Source: Desulfobacteraceae bacterium (GTDB lineage Bacteria; Desulfobacterota; Desulfobacteria; Desulfobacterales; Desulfosalsimonadaceae). From it: a stretch of DNA of 17,431 nucleotides. Made by a program: the position numbers and the translations under genes. The DNA lies in contig JAABTZ010000015.1 in the NCBI GenBank assembly GCA_011389605.1, positions 1-17,431 on the forward strand, read 5' to 3'. The notes below the pieces were generated by a model that was given only the letters and a program-made list of their open reading frames with translations, had not been told where the DNA came from and made no database searches. How positions within the stretch are numbered: position 1 is the first letter of the stretch; the number at the start of each line of letters is the position of its first letter. Positions 7,105 to 13,657 of this stretch are shown here, piece by piece.

Positions 7105-7584
7105 ATGCGGCCCAAACCTTTTCAGCCGGAAACACATAAAGGGGATAGTCGTTTTGTGAAAAATCTTACAGACGACAAGGTTTGGCACAGATGTTCAAAC
7201 CGCACCCTGTATGCGGACACTGACCGCTCGGCAGTGGTCTATCATGCAAATTATCTGCGATATTTTGAGCTGGGCCGGGCCACGCTCATGCGGGATCTTG
7301 CCTATCCGTACGTGGAAGTGGAAGCCAGCGGATATGTCTATCCCATTATTGAACTGGGAGTTAAATATTACAGTCCTCTTCATTATGACGATCCCATGTG
7401 GGTCAATACACGGCCGGGCGACCTGGGCAAAGTCCGGCTGAGTTTTGATTATATAATCACCCACGGCCGTACCGGGCAGATTATATGCACCGGCTTTACG
7501 GAGCACTGCGCCCTTAGCTCAAAGGGCAGGCCGGTGGGTATTGACGAGAAAACCATCCGGCTATGGGAGATCTTTCCATCTTAA
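7105..7584 (+). CDS. 4HBT/YbgC-type acyl thioesterase
   Basis: This 159-residue single-hotdog protein has the 4-hydroxybenzoyl-CoA thioesterase signature: YADTDRSAVVYHANYLRYFE at residues 36-55, with the probable catalytic Asp40 (equivalent of the DxDxxGxVxHxxY motif) and His47. It would hydrolyse acyl-CoA or acyl-ACP and could release the finished chain as a free acid for the AMP ligase encoded further on. The first 25 residues are an extension not needed for the fold. AGGAG lies seven bases before the ATG, inside the end of the ketosynthase gene. It is the last gene of the tightly packed series. Directly after its stop comes an inverted repeat end and a possible stem-loop. A thioesterase or a condensation/editing role cannot be distinguished, but the family call is secure. 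Confidence 0.87.
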   Translation: MRPKPFQPETHKGDSRFVKNLTDDKVWHRCSNRTLYADTDRSAVVYHANYLRYFELGRATLMRDLAYPYVEVEASGYVYPIIELGVKYYSPLHYDDPMWVNTRPGDLGKVRLSFDYIITHGRTGQIICTGFTEHCALSSKGRPVGIDEKTIRLWEIFPS

Positions 7585-7588
7585 AACC

Positions 7589-7608
7589 GGATTTTTACGG
7601 TGCCATCA
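7589..7608 (-). repeat. Inverted repeat end, forms imperfect hairpin with next copy
   Basis: On the opposite strand this reads TGATGGCACCGTAAAAATCC, nearly identical to the left end of the copy at 11320. It stands head to head with the partial copy starting at 7613. The two can pair around the loop AGCC with an inner CATCA/TGATG stem and an outer TTTTACG/CGTAAAA stem, separated by a four-base mismatch. Lying five bases after the thioesterase stop, the hairpin may damp transcription or protect the mRNA end; there is no classic downstream T-run. Confidence 0.6.
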
Positions 7609-7612
7609 AGCC

Positions 7613-7672
7613 TGATGCACTCGTAAAAGTCTGATTTCAAATGGTGCCGTAAAAAGTCCAAGATCAAGCCTG
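7613..7672 (+). repeat. Partial copy (about 60 bp) of dispersed repeat
   Basis: The copy starts with TGATGCACTCGTAAAAGTC and continues through the second GTAAAAAG block to AGATCAAG. It follows the first 60 bases of the full copy at 10736 and the opposite strand of the copy at 11320-11472, and then stops. Its end is only about five bases from the start codon of the dehydratase-like gene, whose leader therefore lacks a Shine-Dalgarno sequence. Confidence 0.7.
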
Positions 7673-7676
7673 GCTT

Positions 7677-8504
7677 ATGGAATATAGAATAAGAATTGCT
7701 CCTTATATTATGGATCATGCCTTTGGGGGCAAGGTCGTGCTGCCGGCTGTGGAGTCCCTGCAGCATCTGGCCGCAGCCGTTGCCTGTTTTCAAAAAAAAC
7801 CTGCCTGCAGGGTGATGAGCAATGCCGTTTTCGGCAAGTTTCTGAAAATTATACCCGGGGCAAAAGAACTCAATGTTTTTGTGGATTGGCAGAGTACCGG
7901 TGATGGATGGTGTTTTGCCAGGCTGTTGACCCGGGAAAAGATGTATCCATCAGCAATTGTACGCACCATGGAGCATGCAGTGGTTTTTTTTCAGGAAAAC
8001 GGGCCTTTGCCTGCAATCCCTTATTCACCACGCTTATTTGAAGGTTCATGTCAATTTTTCAAAATAGATGCCCGAAAGGTTTACAGGGAGCTGGTTCCTT
8101 TCGGCCCGGCCTTTCATAATCTGACCGGGATGGTAACACTTGCAGAGTCCGGCGCGGAAGCATGGATTATGGCTCCTGACATGCCCGAAGCTCAAGGTGT
8201 TCCGGATTCTTCTTTGGTGCTGGATGCAGCTTTTCATGCCGCATGCGTCTGGACCCAGCGATACCTGGGTTTTGCAGGGTTTCCCGTGGGTTTTAGCCTA
8301 AGGGTGGCAGCTGATCTGGCATGTCCGGGTGAAATTTGCATGACCAGGTTGATCCCCGCCGGCGGCAGCCGGGGGCAGCAGAATTTCGATCTGTGGATTT
8401 GGGGCGATGACGGAAGAATTTGTGAGTACGTAAAAGATTTGTGCATGCGCGATGTTTTTGCCGGACAAAGAAAGGCTCCGGCGTGGATTAAAAATCAGGA
8501 TTGA
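7677..8504 (+). CDS. Free-standing PKS-type double-hotdog dehydratase
   Basis: The 275-residue protein resembles the dehydratase (DH) domain of modular polyketide synthases rather than FabA or FabZ. The first hotdog carries HxxxGxxxxP at His14, Gly18 and Pro23 (HAFGGKVVLPA). The second begins with FGPAFHNLTG (142-151), matching the YGPxFQGL block of PKS DH domains, and holds LDAAFH at 182-187, giving Asp183 and His187 (DxxxQ/H motif). The catalytic His14/Asp183 dyad is thus intact; the usual Gly after the motif Pro is Ala24. It probably dehydrates beta-hydroxyacyl-ACP in trans. The ATG at 7677 is forced: an in-frame stop lies at 7650 and the next Met would remove the strand before His14. No ribosome site is visible, and repeat DNA fills the leader. 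The stop codon TGA (8502-8504) is the first triplet of another repeat end. Confidence 0.78.
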   Translation: MEYRIRIAPYIMDHAFGGKVVLPAVESLQHLAAAVACFQKKPACRVMSNAVFGKFLKIIPGAKELNVFVDWQSTGDGWCFARLLTREKMYPSAIVRTMEHAVVFFQENGPLPAIPYSPRLFEGSCQFFKIDARKVYRELVPFGPAFHNLTGMVTLAESGAEAWIMAPDMPEAQGVPDSSLVLDAAFHAACVWTQRYLGFAGFPVGFSLRVAADLACPGEICMTRLIPAGGSRGQQNFDLWIWGDDGRICEYVKDLCMRDVFAGQRKAPAWIKNQD

Positions 8505-8522
8505 CGGCGCCGTAAAAAGTCC
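8502..8522 (+). repeat. Solitary repeat end overlapping the dehydratase stop codon
   Basis: TGACGGCGCCGTAAAAAGTC (first 20 bases) matches the left end of the copy at 11320 with two differences. The TGA is the stop codon of the upstream gene, the same arrangement as at the ACP gene. Downstream comes a 16-base stretch (8529-8544) that recurs inverted at 11508-11523. Confidence 0.6.
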
Positions 8523-8553
8523 TGAAACTGATATAACCGCCAACCGATAAACA

Positions 8554-8564
8554 AATAACCACTT
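8554..8564 (+). promoter_or_regulatory. Upstream motif AATAACCACTT shared with the AMP-ligase gene
   Basis: AATAACCACTT lies about 50 bases before the plsY-like start. The same 11 bases occur about 25 bases before the start of the convergent AMP-ligase gene, in the same orientation relative to that gene (10720 to 10710, minus strand). It could be a shared regulator or promoter element, or a trace of an inverted duplication. The function is a guess. Confidence 0.25.
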
Positions 8565-8612
8565 TACTTTACTTAAAACTTAAAACTGCCTTTAAAAACA
8601 GGGAGTTTTCCC

Positions 8613-9209
8613 ATGATGTTTATGCTTGCCGCACTTTTTGCCTACCTTGCAGGCTCTGTTAATTTTGCAATTCTTTTTTTTAAAGTCATGAAAAAAGGTG
8701 ATCCCAGGGCCTTCTACAGCGGCAATCCCGGGGTGACAAATGTATACCGCCTGGCCGGATGGGCCGCGGCCGCACTGGTTTTGCTTCTTGATATGGGCAG
8801 GGCAGCGGCGGTGGCAGCGGCTGCAATGTATTTTTTAAGCCCTGCCGGAGCGGCCTGGACCGGTCTTGCTCTTCTGGCGGGCAACCGGTATCCATGTTTC
8901 CATGAGTTTAAAGGCGGCAAGGGGGTTGCCAATTACCTGGGATTTTCAGCGGTTATCGTCCCCTGGGGCGCTCTGGCCTCCGCGGTTGTCTGGGCAGTCG
9001 GGTTTTTGCTTGTTCGTATTCCCTTTGTGGCTTCTTTTTATATGGTTTCCGTGATCGCAGGGGCCACCATTTATAAATGGCTCCATGCTCCGGCAGCAGT
9101 TGCGGGCACGGCTGCAACTGTTTTGTTTATAGTATTTAACCACAGAAGCAACCTGGATGAATGGATAAAAAAGACGGCTTTTTACGAGTCCATAAAGAAA
9201 AACAGGTAA
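8613..9209 (+). CDS. plsY: PlsY-family acyl-phosphate:glycerol-3-phosphate acyltransferase
   Basis: This 198-residue integral membrane protein contains the three PlsY motifs. Motif 1 is GDPRAFYSGNPGVTNVYR (29-46), the acyl-phosphate/glycerol-3-phosphate signature. Motif 2 is GNRYPCFHEFKGGKGVAN (90-107), where Asn replaces the His of the usual GHxFP. Motif 3 is the C-terminal NHRSNLDEWIK (176-186). Hydrophobic helices lie near 3-23, 49-74, 78-95, 110-134, 137-156 and 160-176. PlsY transfers an acyl group from acyl-phosphate to the sn-1 position of glycerol-3-phosphate in the inner membrane. GGGAG lies upstream, and tandem ATGs stand at 8613 and 8616. A housekeeping plsY would normally sit elsewhere, so this copy may be dedicated to the chain made by the neighbouring genes. 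No plsX, which makes acyl-phosphate, is present in the window. Confidence 0.9.
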   Translation: MMFMLAALFAYLAGSVNFAILFFKVMKKGDPRAFYSGNPGVTNVYRLAGWAAAALVLLLDMGRAAAVAAAAMYFLSPAGAAWTGLALLAGNRYPCFHEFKGGKGVANYLGFSAVIVPWGALASAVVWAVGFLLVRIPFVASFYMVSVIAGATIYKWLHAPAAVAGTAATVLFIVFNHRSNLDEWIKKTAFYESIKKNR

Positions 9210-9227
9210 GAAATTTTGCGGCGGCTC

Positions 9228-10685
9228 TCAGGCTTCCAGGAGTTTGCGGATCTCAGCATTGTCGTACTTGCCGGCTGCTGATACCGGTATTTCCCTGGTG
9301 GTTTTGATTTTTCTGGGCATGGCATGGCCTGGCAGCTGTTTTGTCAAATGTTTGCGGATCTGTGCCGCAGAAGCCCGGGTGGCTGCCAGTGCCCGGATTT
9401 CATTACCCCGGCCGCCCGCGTCTGCAACGCTGAGAACAAACGCGTCCGTGATTTGGGACATTTCCATCATAACCGAGCGGATTTCATCAAGGTCGACTCT
9501 TTTGCCAGCCACTTTGATGATCCGGTCGGCCCGGCCCTCAAGATAAAACCCATTGGGCCCTGCAACGCTTGCCTGATCTGAAGTGACATAAAATCCATCC
9601 TGGTCCACAGGCAGCTCCGGGGAGATAAAATCCGAACGGATGGCCAGCCGGCTTTCGGCAAGTTTCCATGTTATGCAGTCAAGGGGGGTGAAATGGGGCT
9701 GATTTTGAGTGCACAGCCTTGAGGCAATTCCGCCGGTTTCAGTTGAGCCGTATATTTCAGTTACACCGAGGCCTGTTTTTGCATGAAAGGCACCGGAATC
9801 TTCCGGATAAAGCCGGGCTGCCGAGCAAAGGGCCCGGGTCAGGGCAGGGGCGGAAAAATCCATGGCCCCAAGCATTTTATAATGAAGCGGAATGCTAACA
9901 AGGGTTGTGGCATTTTGACCGGCCAGGGCGCTCTGGATTTCATGGGGATAGGTCAGCACCCCGTCAATGGTTGCCGCGCCGGCCACCAGGGGCGTGAGAA
10001 CGGAAAAAAGAAGACCGTATATGTGGTTTGGCGGCACGGTTGCCACAAATTTGTCTTCGGCTGTAATACCCATTTTTTCTGCATGATATATGGCCTCGGA
10101 AAACAGATTCCCAATTGTTTTTGACCAGGTGCGCGGCGCGCCGGTGGAGCCGCCTGTAAAAAGCTTTACAAAAACCTCGCCGGGATCCCTTATAAAAGAT
10201 GCATCCAAAACTTTCCCAAAAGCCGGTGGCCGCCCCGCAGGCACGTTCTTAACATTTTTGGGAAGTTTCAGGGGATCTTCAAGTATCGCCCCGGAAAGTC
10301 CGTGCTCCATGTCTATTCTTTCAATCACGGATTGGGAAAACGTGTGGGGCAAAATCACGGTGGCAGGCCGGGTCAGGGCTGCCAGAAGGACTGCGGCAGT
10401 TACAGCCCTGTCAGTGGTGCACAAGCAAACGCTGGTATGTGTGTCGGGAGCAAAAAGCCTTGTCTGGAAATCCGCGGCCATTGCATAAACGTCATTATAG
10501 GTTCGGGAGGAAAGCACATATTCCCGCTCAGGGTCTTTGGGTGACGCTGCTAATGTTTTGAGCCGTTGATATAGGGTCATGATAACAATCGAAAATGGCA
10601 GTCCTGTAAGAAGTTTTTTACCATGAAAAAGCCGCATAACCAGCAGCATGGCCTGATGAAACAAAGCCCTGCCGGCGGTTTCCAT
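9228..10685 (-). CDS. AMP-forming acyl-activating ligase (ANL superfamily)
   Basis: The protein has up to 485 residues. Adenylation motifs are clear: phosphate loop FTGGSTGAPR at 176-185 (Arg where Lys is usual), A5 YGSTETGG at 312-319, hinge block GRADRIIKVAGKRVDLDE at 384-401, and the C-terminal catalytic Lys473 in PVSAAGKYD. It would activate a fatty or aromatic acid as acyl-AMP and pass it to CoA or ACP. It is shorter than typical acyl-CoA synthetases, mostly in the N-terminal domain, and resembles the compact AMP ligases found in aryl-polyene-type clusters. The ATG at 10685 has no ribosome site. The Met at residue 36 (codon 10578-10580, MTLYQRLKTL) is a good alternative and would give 450 residues; residues 11-35 otherwise look like an unneeded hydrophobic stretch. 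It ends 18 bases from plsY, convergently. It is the only minus-strand gene inside the lipid locus. Confidence 0.86.
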   Translation of the reverse strand: METAGRALFHQAMLLVMRLFHGKKLLTGLPFSIVIMTLYQRLKTLAASPKDPEREYVLSSRTYNDVYAMAADFQTRLFAPDTHTSVCLCTTDRAVTAAVLLAALTRPATVILPHTFSQSVIERIDMEHGLSGAILEDPLKLPKNVKNVPAGRPPAFGKVLDASFIRDPGEVFVKLFTGGSTGAPRTWSKTIGNLFSEAIYHAEKMGITAEDKFVATVPPNHIYGLLFSVLTPLVAGAATIDGVLTYPHEIQSALAGQNATTLVSIPLHYKMLGAMDFSAPALTRALCSAARLYPEDSGAFHAKTGLGVTEIYGSTETGGIASRLCTQNQPHFTPLDCITWKLAESRLAIRSDFISPELPVDQDGFYVTSDQASVAGPNGFYLEGRADRIIKVAGKRVDLDEIRSVMMEMSQITDAFVLSVADAGGRGNEIRALAATRASAAQIRKHLTKQLPGHAMPRKIKTTREIPVSAAGKYDNAEIRKLLEA

Positions 10686-10709
10686 ATAATATATTGCATT
10701 TTTACTTTC

Positions 10710-10720
10710 AAGTGGTTATT
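10710..10720 (-). promoter_or_regulatory. Upstream motif AATAACCACTT, copy before the AMP-ligase gene
   Basis: Read on the minus strand this is AATAACCACTT, identical to 8554-8564 upstream of plsY and in the same orientation relative to its gene. It is followed by an A+T-rich stretch with TATATTATA just before the candidate start at 10685. The significance is unproven. Confidence 0.25.
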
Positions 10721-10735
10721 GCAATGACATTTCAT

Positions 10736-10887
10736 TGATAGACTCGTAAAAAGTCGATTTCGGATGGCAAAGTAAAAAGCTCAAGATCAAGGTGCGCAGA
10801 ATCACGAGGAATGCAGCGTGCTTAGCCGTACGTGAAATTCCGAGGGATGAAGCGCAACGCTGATATTGGACTTTTACGAAGCCGTCA
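10736..10887 (+). mobile_element. MITE-like repeat, full copy (152 bp), left of membrane-protein gene
   Basis: The element begins TGATAGACTCGTAAAAAGTC and ends, on the opposite strand, with TGACGGCTTCGTAAAAGTCC, so its termini are imperfect inverted repeats of about 20 bp. Its opposite strand aligns along its whole length with 11320-11472; shared blocks include CCAATATC, AATTTCACGTACGGCTAA and CTTGATCTTGA. It encodes nothing. It resembles a non-autonomous miniature transposable element, though no transposase or target-site duplication was identified. Confidence 0.72.
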
Positions 10888-10936
10888 GTTTTGGTTTAAC
10901 TGGAAAATCCTTTGGTTCAGGAATTTAAAAGGGAAA

Positions 10937-11305
10937 ATGTCTGGTTTTTTTAAAATGCTGGCAAGGCAGATGCTAAAAATCCGGTTTGTCCGCAGGGCGG
11001 TCAGGGAAAATGCTGATCTAAAGATTTTTCAGCAGAAACCAACACCACGGATAATTGCAGGGTTGATTTGCATTGCAGCAAGCTATATTTTTTGCTGGCC
11101 AGTTATCGGTGCTCTGGGCCTTGCGGCCGCTTACATGCCTCAGCCCCTCTGGGTTGTTGCCGGCGCTCCCGTGGTCTGGGTCCTTTGTCATTTTTTATGC
11201 ATGTTCGGGGTTTACCTGGCCGGCAGAGATCACTCCTTGGCTCTGTTGAAATGGGTTGTGCGCGTCTTTGTCCAAAAGCATGCCCCGGAGTGCCTTCCGG
11301 ATTAA
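10937..11305 (+). CDS. Small two-helix membrane protein, unknown function
   Basis: I place the start at the ATG at 10937, preceded by AAAAGGG, giving 122 residues. The frame is open further upstream to a GTG at 10832, but that DNA lies in the repeat element and the extra residues look unnatural. Residues 1-38 are basic (RQMLKIRFVRRAVREN), expected on the cytoplasmic side. Two hydrophobic segments follow at about 39-67 and 71-96, joined by a tight YMPQP turn, then a basic amphipathic tail (RDHSLALLKWVVRVFVQK). Two Cys residues (84 and 88) lie in the second helix. It is flanked on both sides by inverted full copies of the repeat, as if carried between them. I do not recognise a family. Proximity to plsY and the ligase suggests, without proving, a membrane role in the same lipid pathway. 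Confidence 0.6.
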   Translation: MSGFFKMLARQMLKIRFVRRAVRENADLKIFQQKPTPRIIAGLICIAASYIFCWPVIGALGLAAAYMPQPLWVVAGAPVVWVLCHFLCMFGVYLAGRDHSLALLKWVVRVFVQKHAPECLPD

Positions 11306-11319
11306 TATCTACCTAAACT

Positions 11320-11472
11320 TGATGGCACCGTAAAAAGTCCAATATCTGCGTTACGCGCGATTTCTGAAGAATTTCACGTACGGCTAACTACGTCTCATTC
11401 TTTAAAATCGCGCAAGCCTTGATCTTGAACTCTTTAGGGCGCCATCTGAAAACCGATTTTACGAGAGCATCA
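11320..11472 (-). mobile_element. MITE-like repeat, full inverted copy (153 bp), right of membrane-protein gene
   Basis: The left end is TGATGGCACCGTAAAAAGTC and the right end on the opposite strand is TGATGCTCTCGTAAAATC. The copy is inverted relative to 10736-10887 and aligns over its full length with scattered substitutions. It starts 14 bases after the stop of the membrane-protein gene. The degree of divergence suggests that neither copy is very recent. Confidence 0.72.
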
Positions 11473-11759
11473 AATGTTATGTAAAATCAAGAAGTTATTT
11501 TTTTATTGTTGGCGGTTATATCAGCCTTAATTTAGGATCTATTTGTTTGGTTTTTTTACTGTCCTACATCCAGTGTACAAGTCTTGTGCACGGGATGCCG
11601 GGCCAGCCCTCCAAATTGCAGATTTCCTGAAGCCAGAATAATAGTCTCTATTCTTAAATTTCAGTATTTTAAAAGCTAATTTTTTTTTCGGCATGCTTCT
11701 TGTATGCATGTATGCGAATTCGTCAGCAGACAATTATCCATCTTTAAAGAGGTGAGTAT
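11473..11759. other. Leader region of the second operon
   Basis: About 290 bases lie between the second full repeat and the fabD start. The stretch is A+T-rich with several T-runs. It holds the 16-base inverted match to 8529-8544 (at 11508-11523), the palindrome at 11573-11591 and an alternating GCATGC/GTATGC stretch near 11691-11716. The promoter of the second operon should be here, but no -35/-10 pair is convincing to me. No tRNA, riboswitch or small reading frame is evident. Confidence 0.5.
11573..11591. promoter_or_regulatory. Near-perfect 19-bp palindrome, candidate operator for the fabD operon
   Basis: GTGTACAAGTCTTGTGCAC is a dyad with a single central base; eight of nine pairs match. 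It lies about 170 bases upstream of the fabD-like start, in the only long gene-free stretch before the compact second operon. Size and symmetry suit a dimeric helix-turn-helix regulator. No regulator gene is present in the window, and I found no second copy. Confidence 0.35.
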
Positions 11760-12716
11760 ATGGAGGGCATTATGAGCAGTAATTCAAAAACAGCAGTCGT
11801 CTTTCCGGGGCAGGGAACTCAGCGTCCGGGCATGGGCAGGGATTTTTATGACAACGTCAATGCCAGCCGTCTTGCCTACCAGGAGGCATCCGATGTGCTT
11901 GGCTGGGATGTCGGGGCCATGTGTTTCGGCGAAAATGAAAAAATAAATCTTACCGAGTTTGCCCAGCCCTGTATTCTGGCAACGGAAATAGCCATGCTAA
12001 GGGGGCTTCAGGAGCTTTATGGGTTCTGCCCTGATTATTTCGGAGGTCATAGTCTGGGCGAATATACGGCGTTGGTGGCCGCAAAGGCCATGCCTTTTGA
12101 AGAGGCCTTAAAAATTGTTGAAACCCGGGGCCATTTGATGCAGGAAGCCTCACCGCCAGGCGTGGGCGCCATGGCAGCGGTAATCGCAAAAAATATTGAC
12201 TCTGAAAAACTAAGAAAACTGCTTGAAGGCCTGCAAGTGGATGTTGCCAATATTAATTCCACTGACCAGGTTGTGATCAGCGGCAGGGCCGACAGCATGG
12301 AGCAGGCCAGGGAGCGCATAACCCTTGCCGCTGGAAATCCCGAAGACATGCGTTTTGTTCCATTAAATGTCAGTGCGCCTTTTCACAGCCGTTTTATGAA
12401 TGCCATCAAGGAGGCCTTCCGGGAGGTGCTAAGCGCCATTGCCGTCAAACTCGATTCCAAAAACGCCTCATGTGTCACTTCCAACTACACCGGCCTGTTT
12501 CATGCGTCATCGCCCGACAGGATAATCGAGGCCCTGGTGGCTCAGCTCAGCGGCTCTGTAAAATGGCGGGACAACATGGTGGCCCTGGCGGAAAAAACCC
12601 GGCAGATTTATGAGATCGGGCCCAACCGACCGCTTAAGAATTTTTTTCGCAGCCTGGATATCCAGTGTAAATCCATTACAAGCCTGTCTGCAGCAAAAAG
12701 GGAATTTTGCGTATGA
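11760..12716 (+). CDS. fabD: Malonyl-CoA:ACP transacylase
   Basis: The protein has 318 residues, normal for FabD. It carries GQGTQ at 17-21, the nucleophile Ser98 in GHSLGEY (96-102), the carboxylate-binding Arg123 in TRGHLMQ, the GVGAMAAV block (135-142) and catalytic His209 in PFHS. It loads malonyl units onto ACP for every condensation in the locus; the conserved Arg argues for malonyl rather than a simple acyl substrate. It has two plausible starts: ATG at 11760 after AGAGGTGAG, and ATG at 11772 after GGAGG, which would drop four residues. It opens the second operon and overlaps the next gene by four bases (ATGA), indicating translational coupling. A FabD inside an accessory cluster suggests independence from the housekeeping fatty acid synthase. 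Confidence 0.95.
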   Translation: MEGIMSSNSKTAVVFPGQGTQRPGMGRDFYDNVNASRLAYQEASDVLGWDVGAMCFGENEKINLTEFAQPCILATEIAMLRGLQELYGFCPDYFGGHSLGEYTALVAAKAMPFEEALKIVETRGHLMQEASPPGVGAMAAVIAKNIDSEKLRKLLEGLQVDVANINSTDQVVISGRADSMEQARERITLAAGNPEDMRFVPLNVSAPFHSRFMNAIKEAFREVLSAIAVKLDSKNASCVTSNYTGLFHASSPDRIIEALVAQLSGSVKWRDNMVALAEKTRQIYEIGPNRPLKNFFRSLDIQCKSITSLSAAKREFCV

Positions 12717-13654
12717 TGGTTTTTGATAAAAATTTCTGGGCCGTCATTATCGGAGGTTCAAGCGGTTTCGGACTGGCAGCGGCCCAAAAGCTTGCCGCCC
12801 ACGGAATGAATCTCTGCATTGTTCACCGGGACCGGCGAAGTGCAATGAAAAAAATCGAGCCGGAGTTTGACAGGCTGCGCCGGAATGCAGCAGAAGTGCA
12901 CACCTATAATCTCGACGGGCTTTCAGAAGAAGGACGCACCCGGGTGCTCGACGACCTTAAAGTGCAGATGGGAGAGCAGGGGCGCATCCGCCTGGTGCTC
13001 CACAGTGTTGCATTCGGCAATCTCAAGCTTCTTGGCACTTACCCGGGCTCGGAGATTCCTGCCCAAACCCGCTCCCGGCTTGCCAGGGATGCCGGCATGG
13101 ACCGTGAGAAAATTGATGAAATCGTAAGCAACGCTTTTGCAGAAGGTTTCAACGCCCTTTATCCGCTCATGGATGATGGCCGGGACTACAGCAATAACCA
13201 GTTTCTCGGAGCCGAGGATTTTGCCAGAACCCTGCAGGCAATGGGGTACAATATCGTTGAATGGGTTCAGGATATTCTTCACAGAAACCTTTTTGCAAAA
13301 GAGGCAAGCGTGCTGAGCCTTACCAGCGAGGGCAACACGGTTGCCTGGAAAGGCTATGCGGCCATTTCAGCCGCCAAGGCCGTGCTGGAGTCTGTGAGCC
13401 GGGCAATGGCAGTGGAGTTTGCCCCTTACGGAATCAGGTCCAACGTTATCCAGGCCGGAATAACCGATACTCCAGCACTTCGCGCCATTCCGGGAAGCGA
13501 CAGGATCCGGGCCCAGGCAATACTTAGAAACCCTTTCGGCCGCCTTACCACTCCAGAGGATGTTGCCGGTGTGATTTTTCTGTTGTGCCTCGATGAAGCC
13601 GCATGGATCAATGGTGCGCTCATCTGTGCCGACGGCGGGGAGAGGGTCGGATAA
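12713..13654 (+). CDS. FabL/FabI-like enoyl-ACP reductase (SDR) with a large insertion
   Basis: This 313-residue short-chain dehydrogenase/reductase has the nucleotide loop GGSSGFG at 14-20. Its active site Tyr215 and Lys222 is spaced YxxxxxxK (YAAISAAK), the spacing of the FabI/FabL enoyl reductases and not the YxxxK of FabG. The glycine loop and the C-terminal block are closer to FabL. Arg39, Arg41 and Arg42 after the second strand suggest NADPH. From HSVAFG (97-102) to the catalytic Tyr is about 118 residues, roughly 55 more than in E. coli FabI, so there is a lobe between about 105 and 195. It probably reduces the trans-2-enoyl group, possibly of a bulky or unusual chain. The start is the ATG at 12713 overlapping the fabD stop; a TTG six bases earlier is possible but unnecessary. 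Three bases separate it from the KAS III gene. Confidence 0.82.
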   Translation: MMVFDKNFWAVIIGGSSGFGLAAAQKLAAHGMNLCIVHRDRRSAMKKIEPEFDRLRRNAAEVHTYNLDGLSEEGRTRVLDDLKVQMGEQGRIRLVLHSVAFGNLKLLGTYPGSEIPAQTRSRLARDAGMDREKIDEIVSNAFAEGFNALYPLMDDGRDYSNNQFLGAEDFARTLQAMGYNIVEWVQDILHRNLFAKEASVLSLTSEGNTVAWKGYAAISAAKAVLESVSRAMAVEFAPYGIRSNVIQAGITDTPALRAIPGSDRIRAQAILRNPFGRLTTPEDVAGVIFLLCLDEAAWINGALICADGGERVG

Positions 13655-13657
13655 TAG

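Noticed and set aside
9210..9227. Intrinsic terminator between the convergent plsY and ligase genes
   Set aside because: The 18-base gap has no stem-loop followed by a T-run on either strand.
10832..10936. N-terminal extension of the small membrane protein from a GTG at 10832
   Set aside because: The first half is inside the full repeat copy; the ATG at 10937 follows AAAAGGG and gives a natural protein.
10736..11472. CRISPR array
   Set aside because: There are only two long inverted copies with a gene between them, with no short regularly spaced direct repeats and no cas genes.
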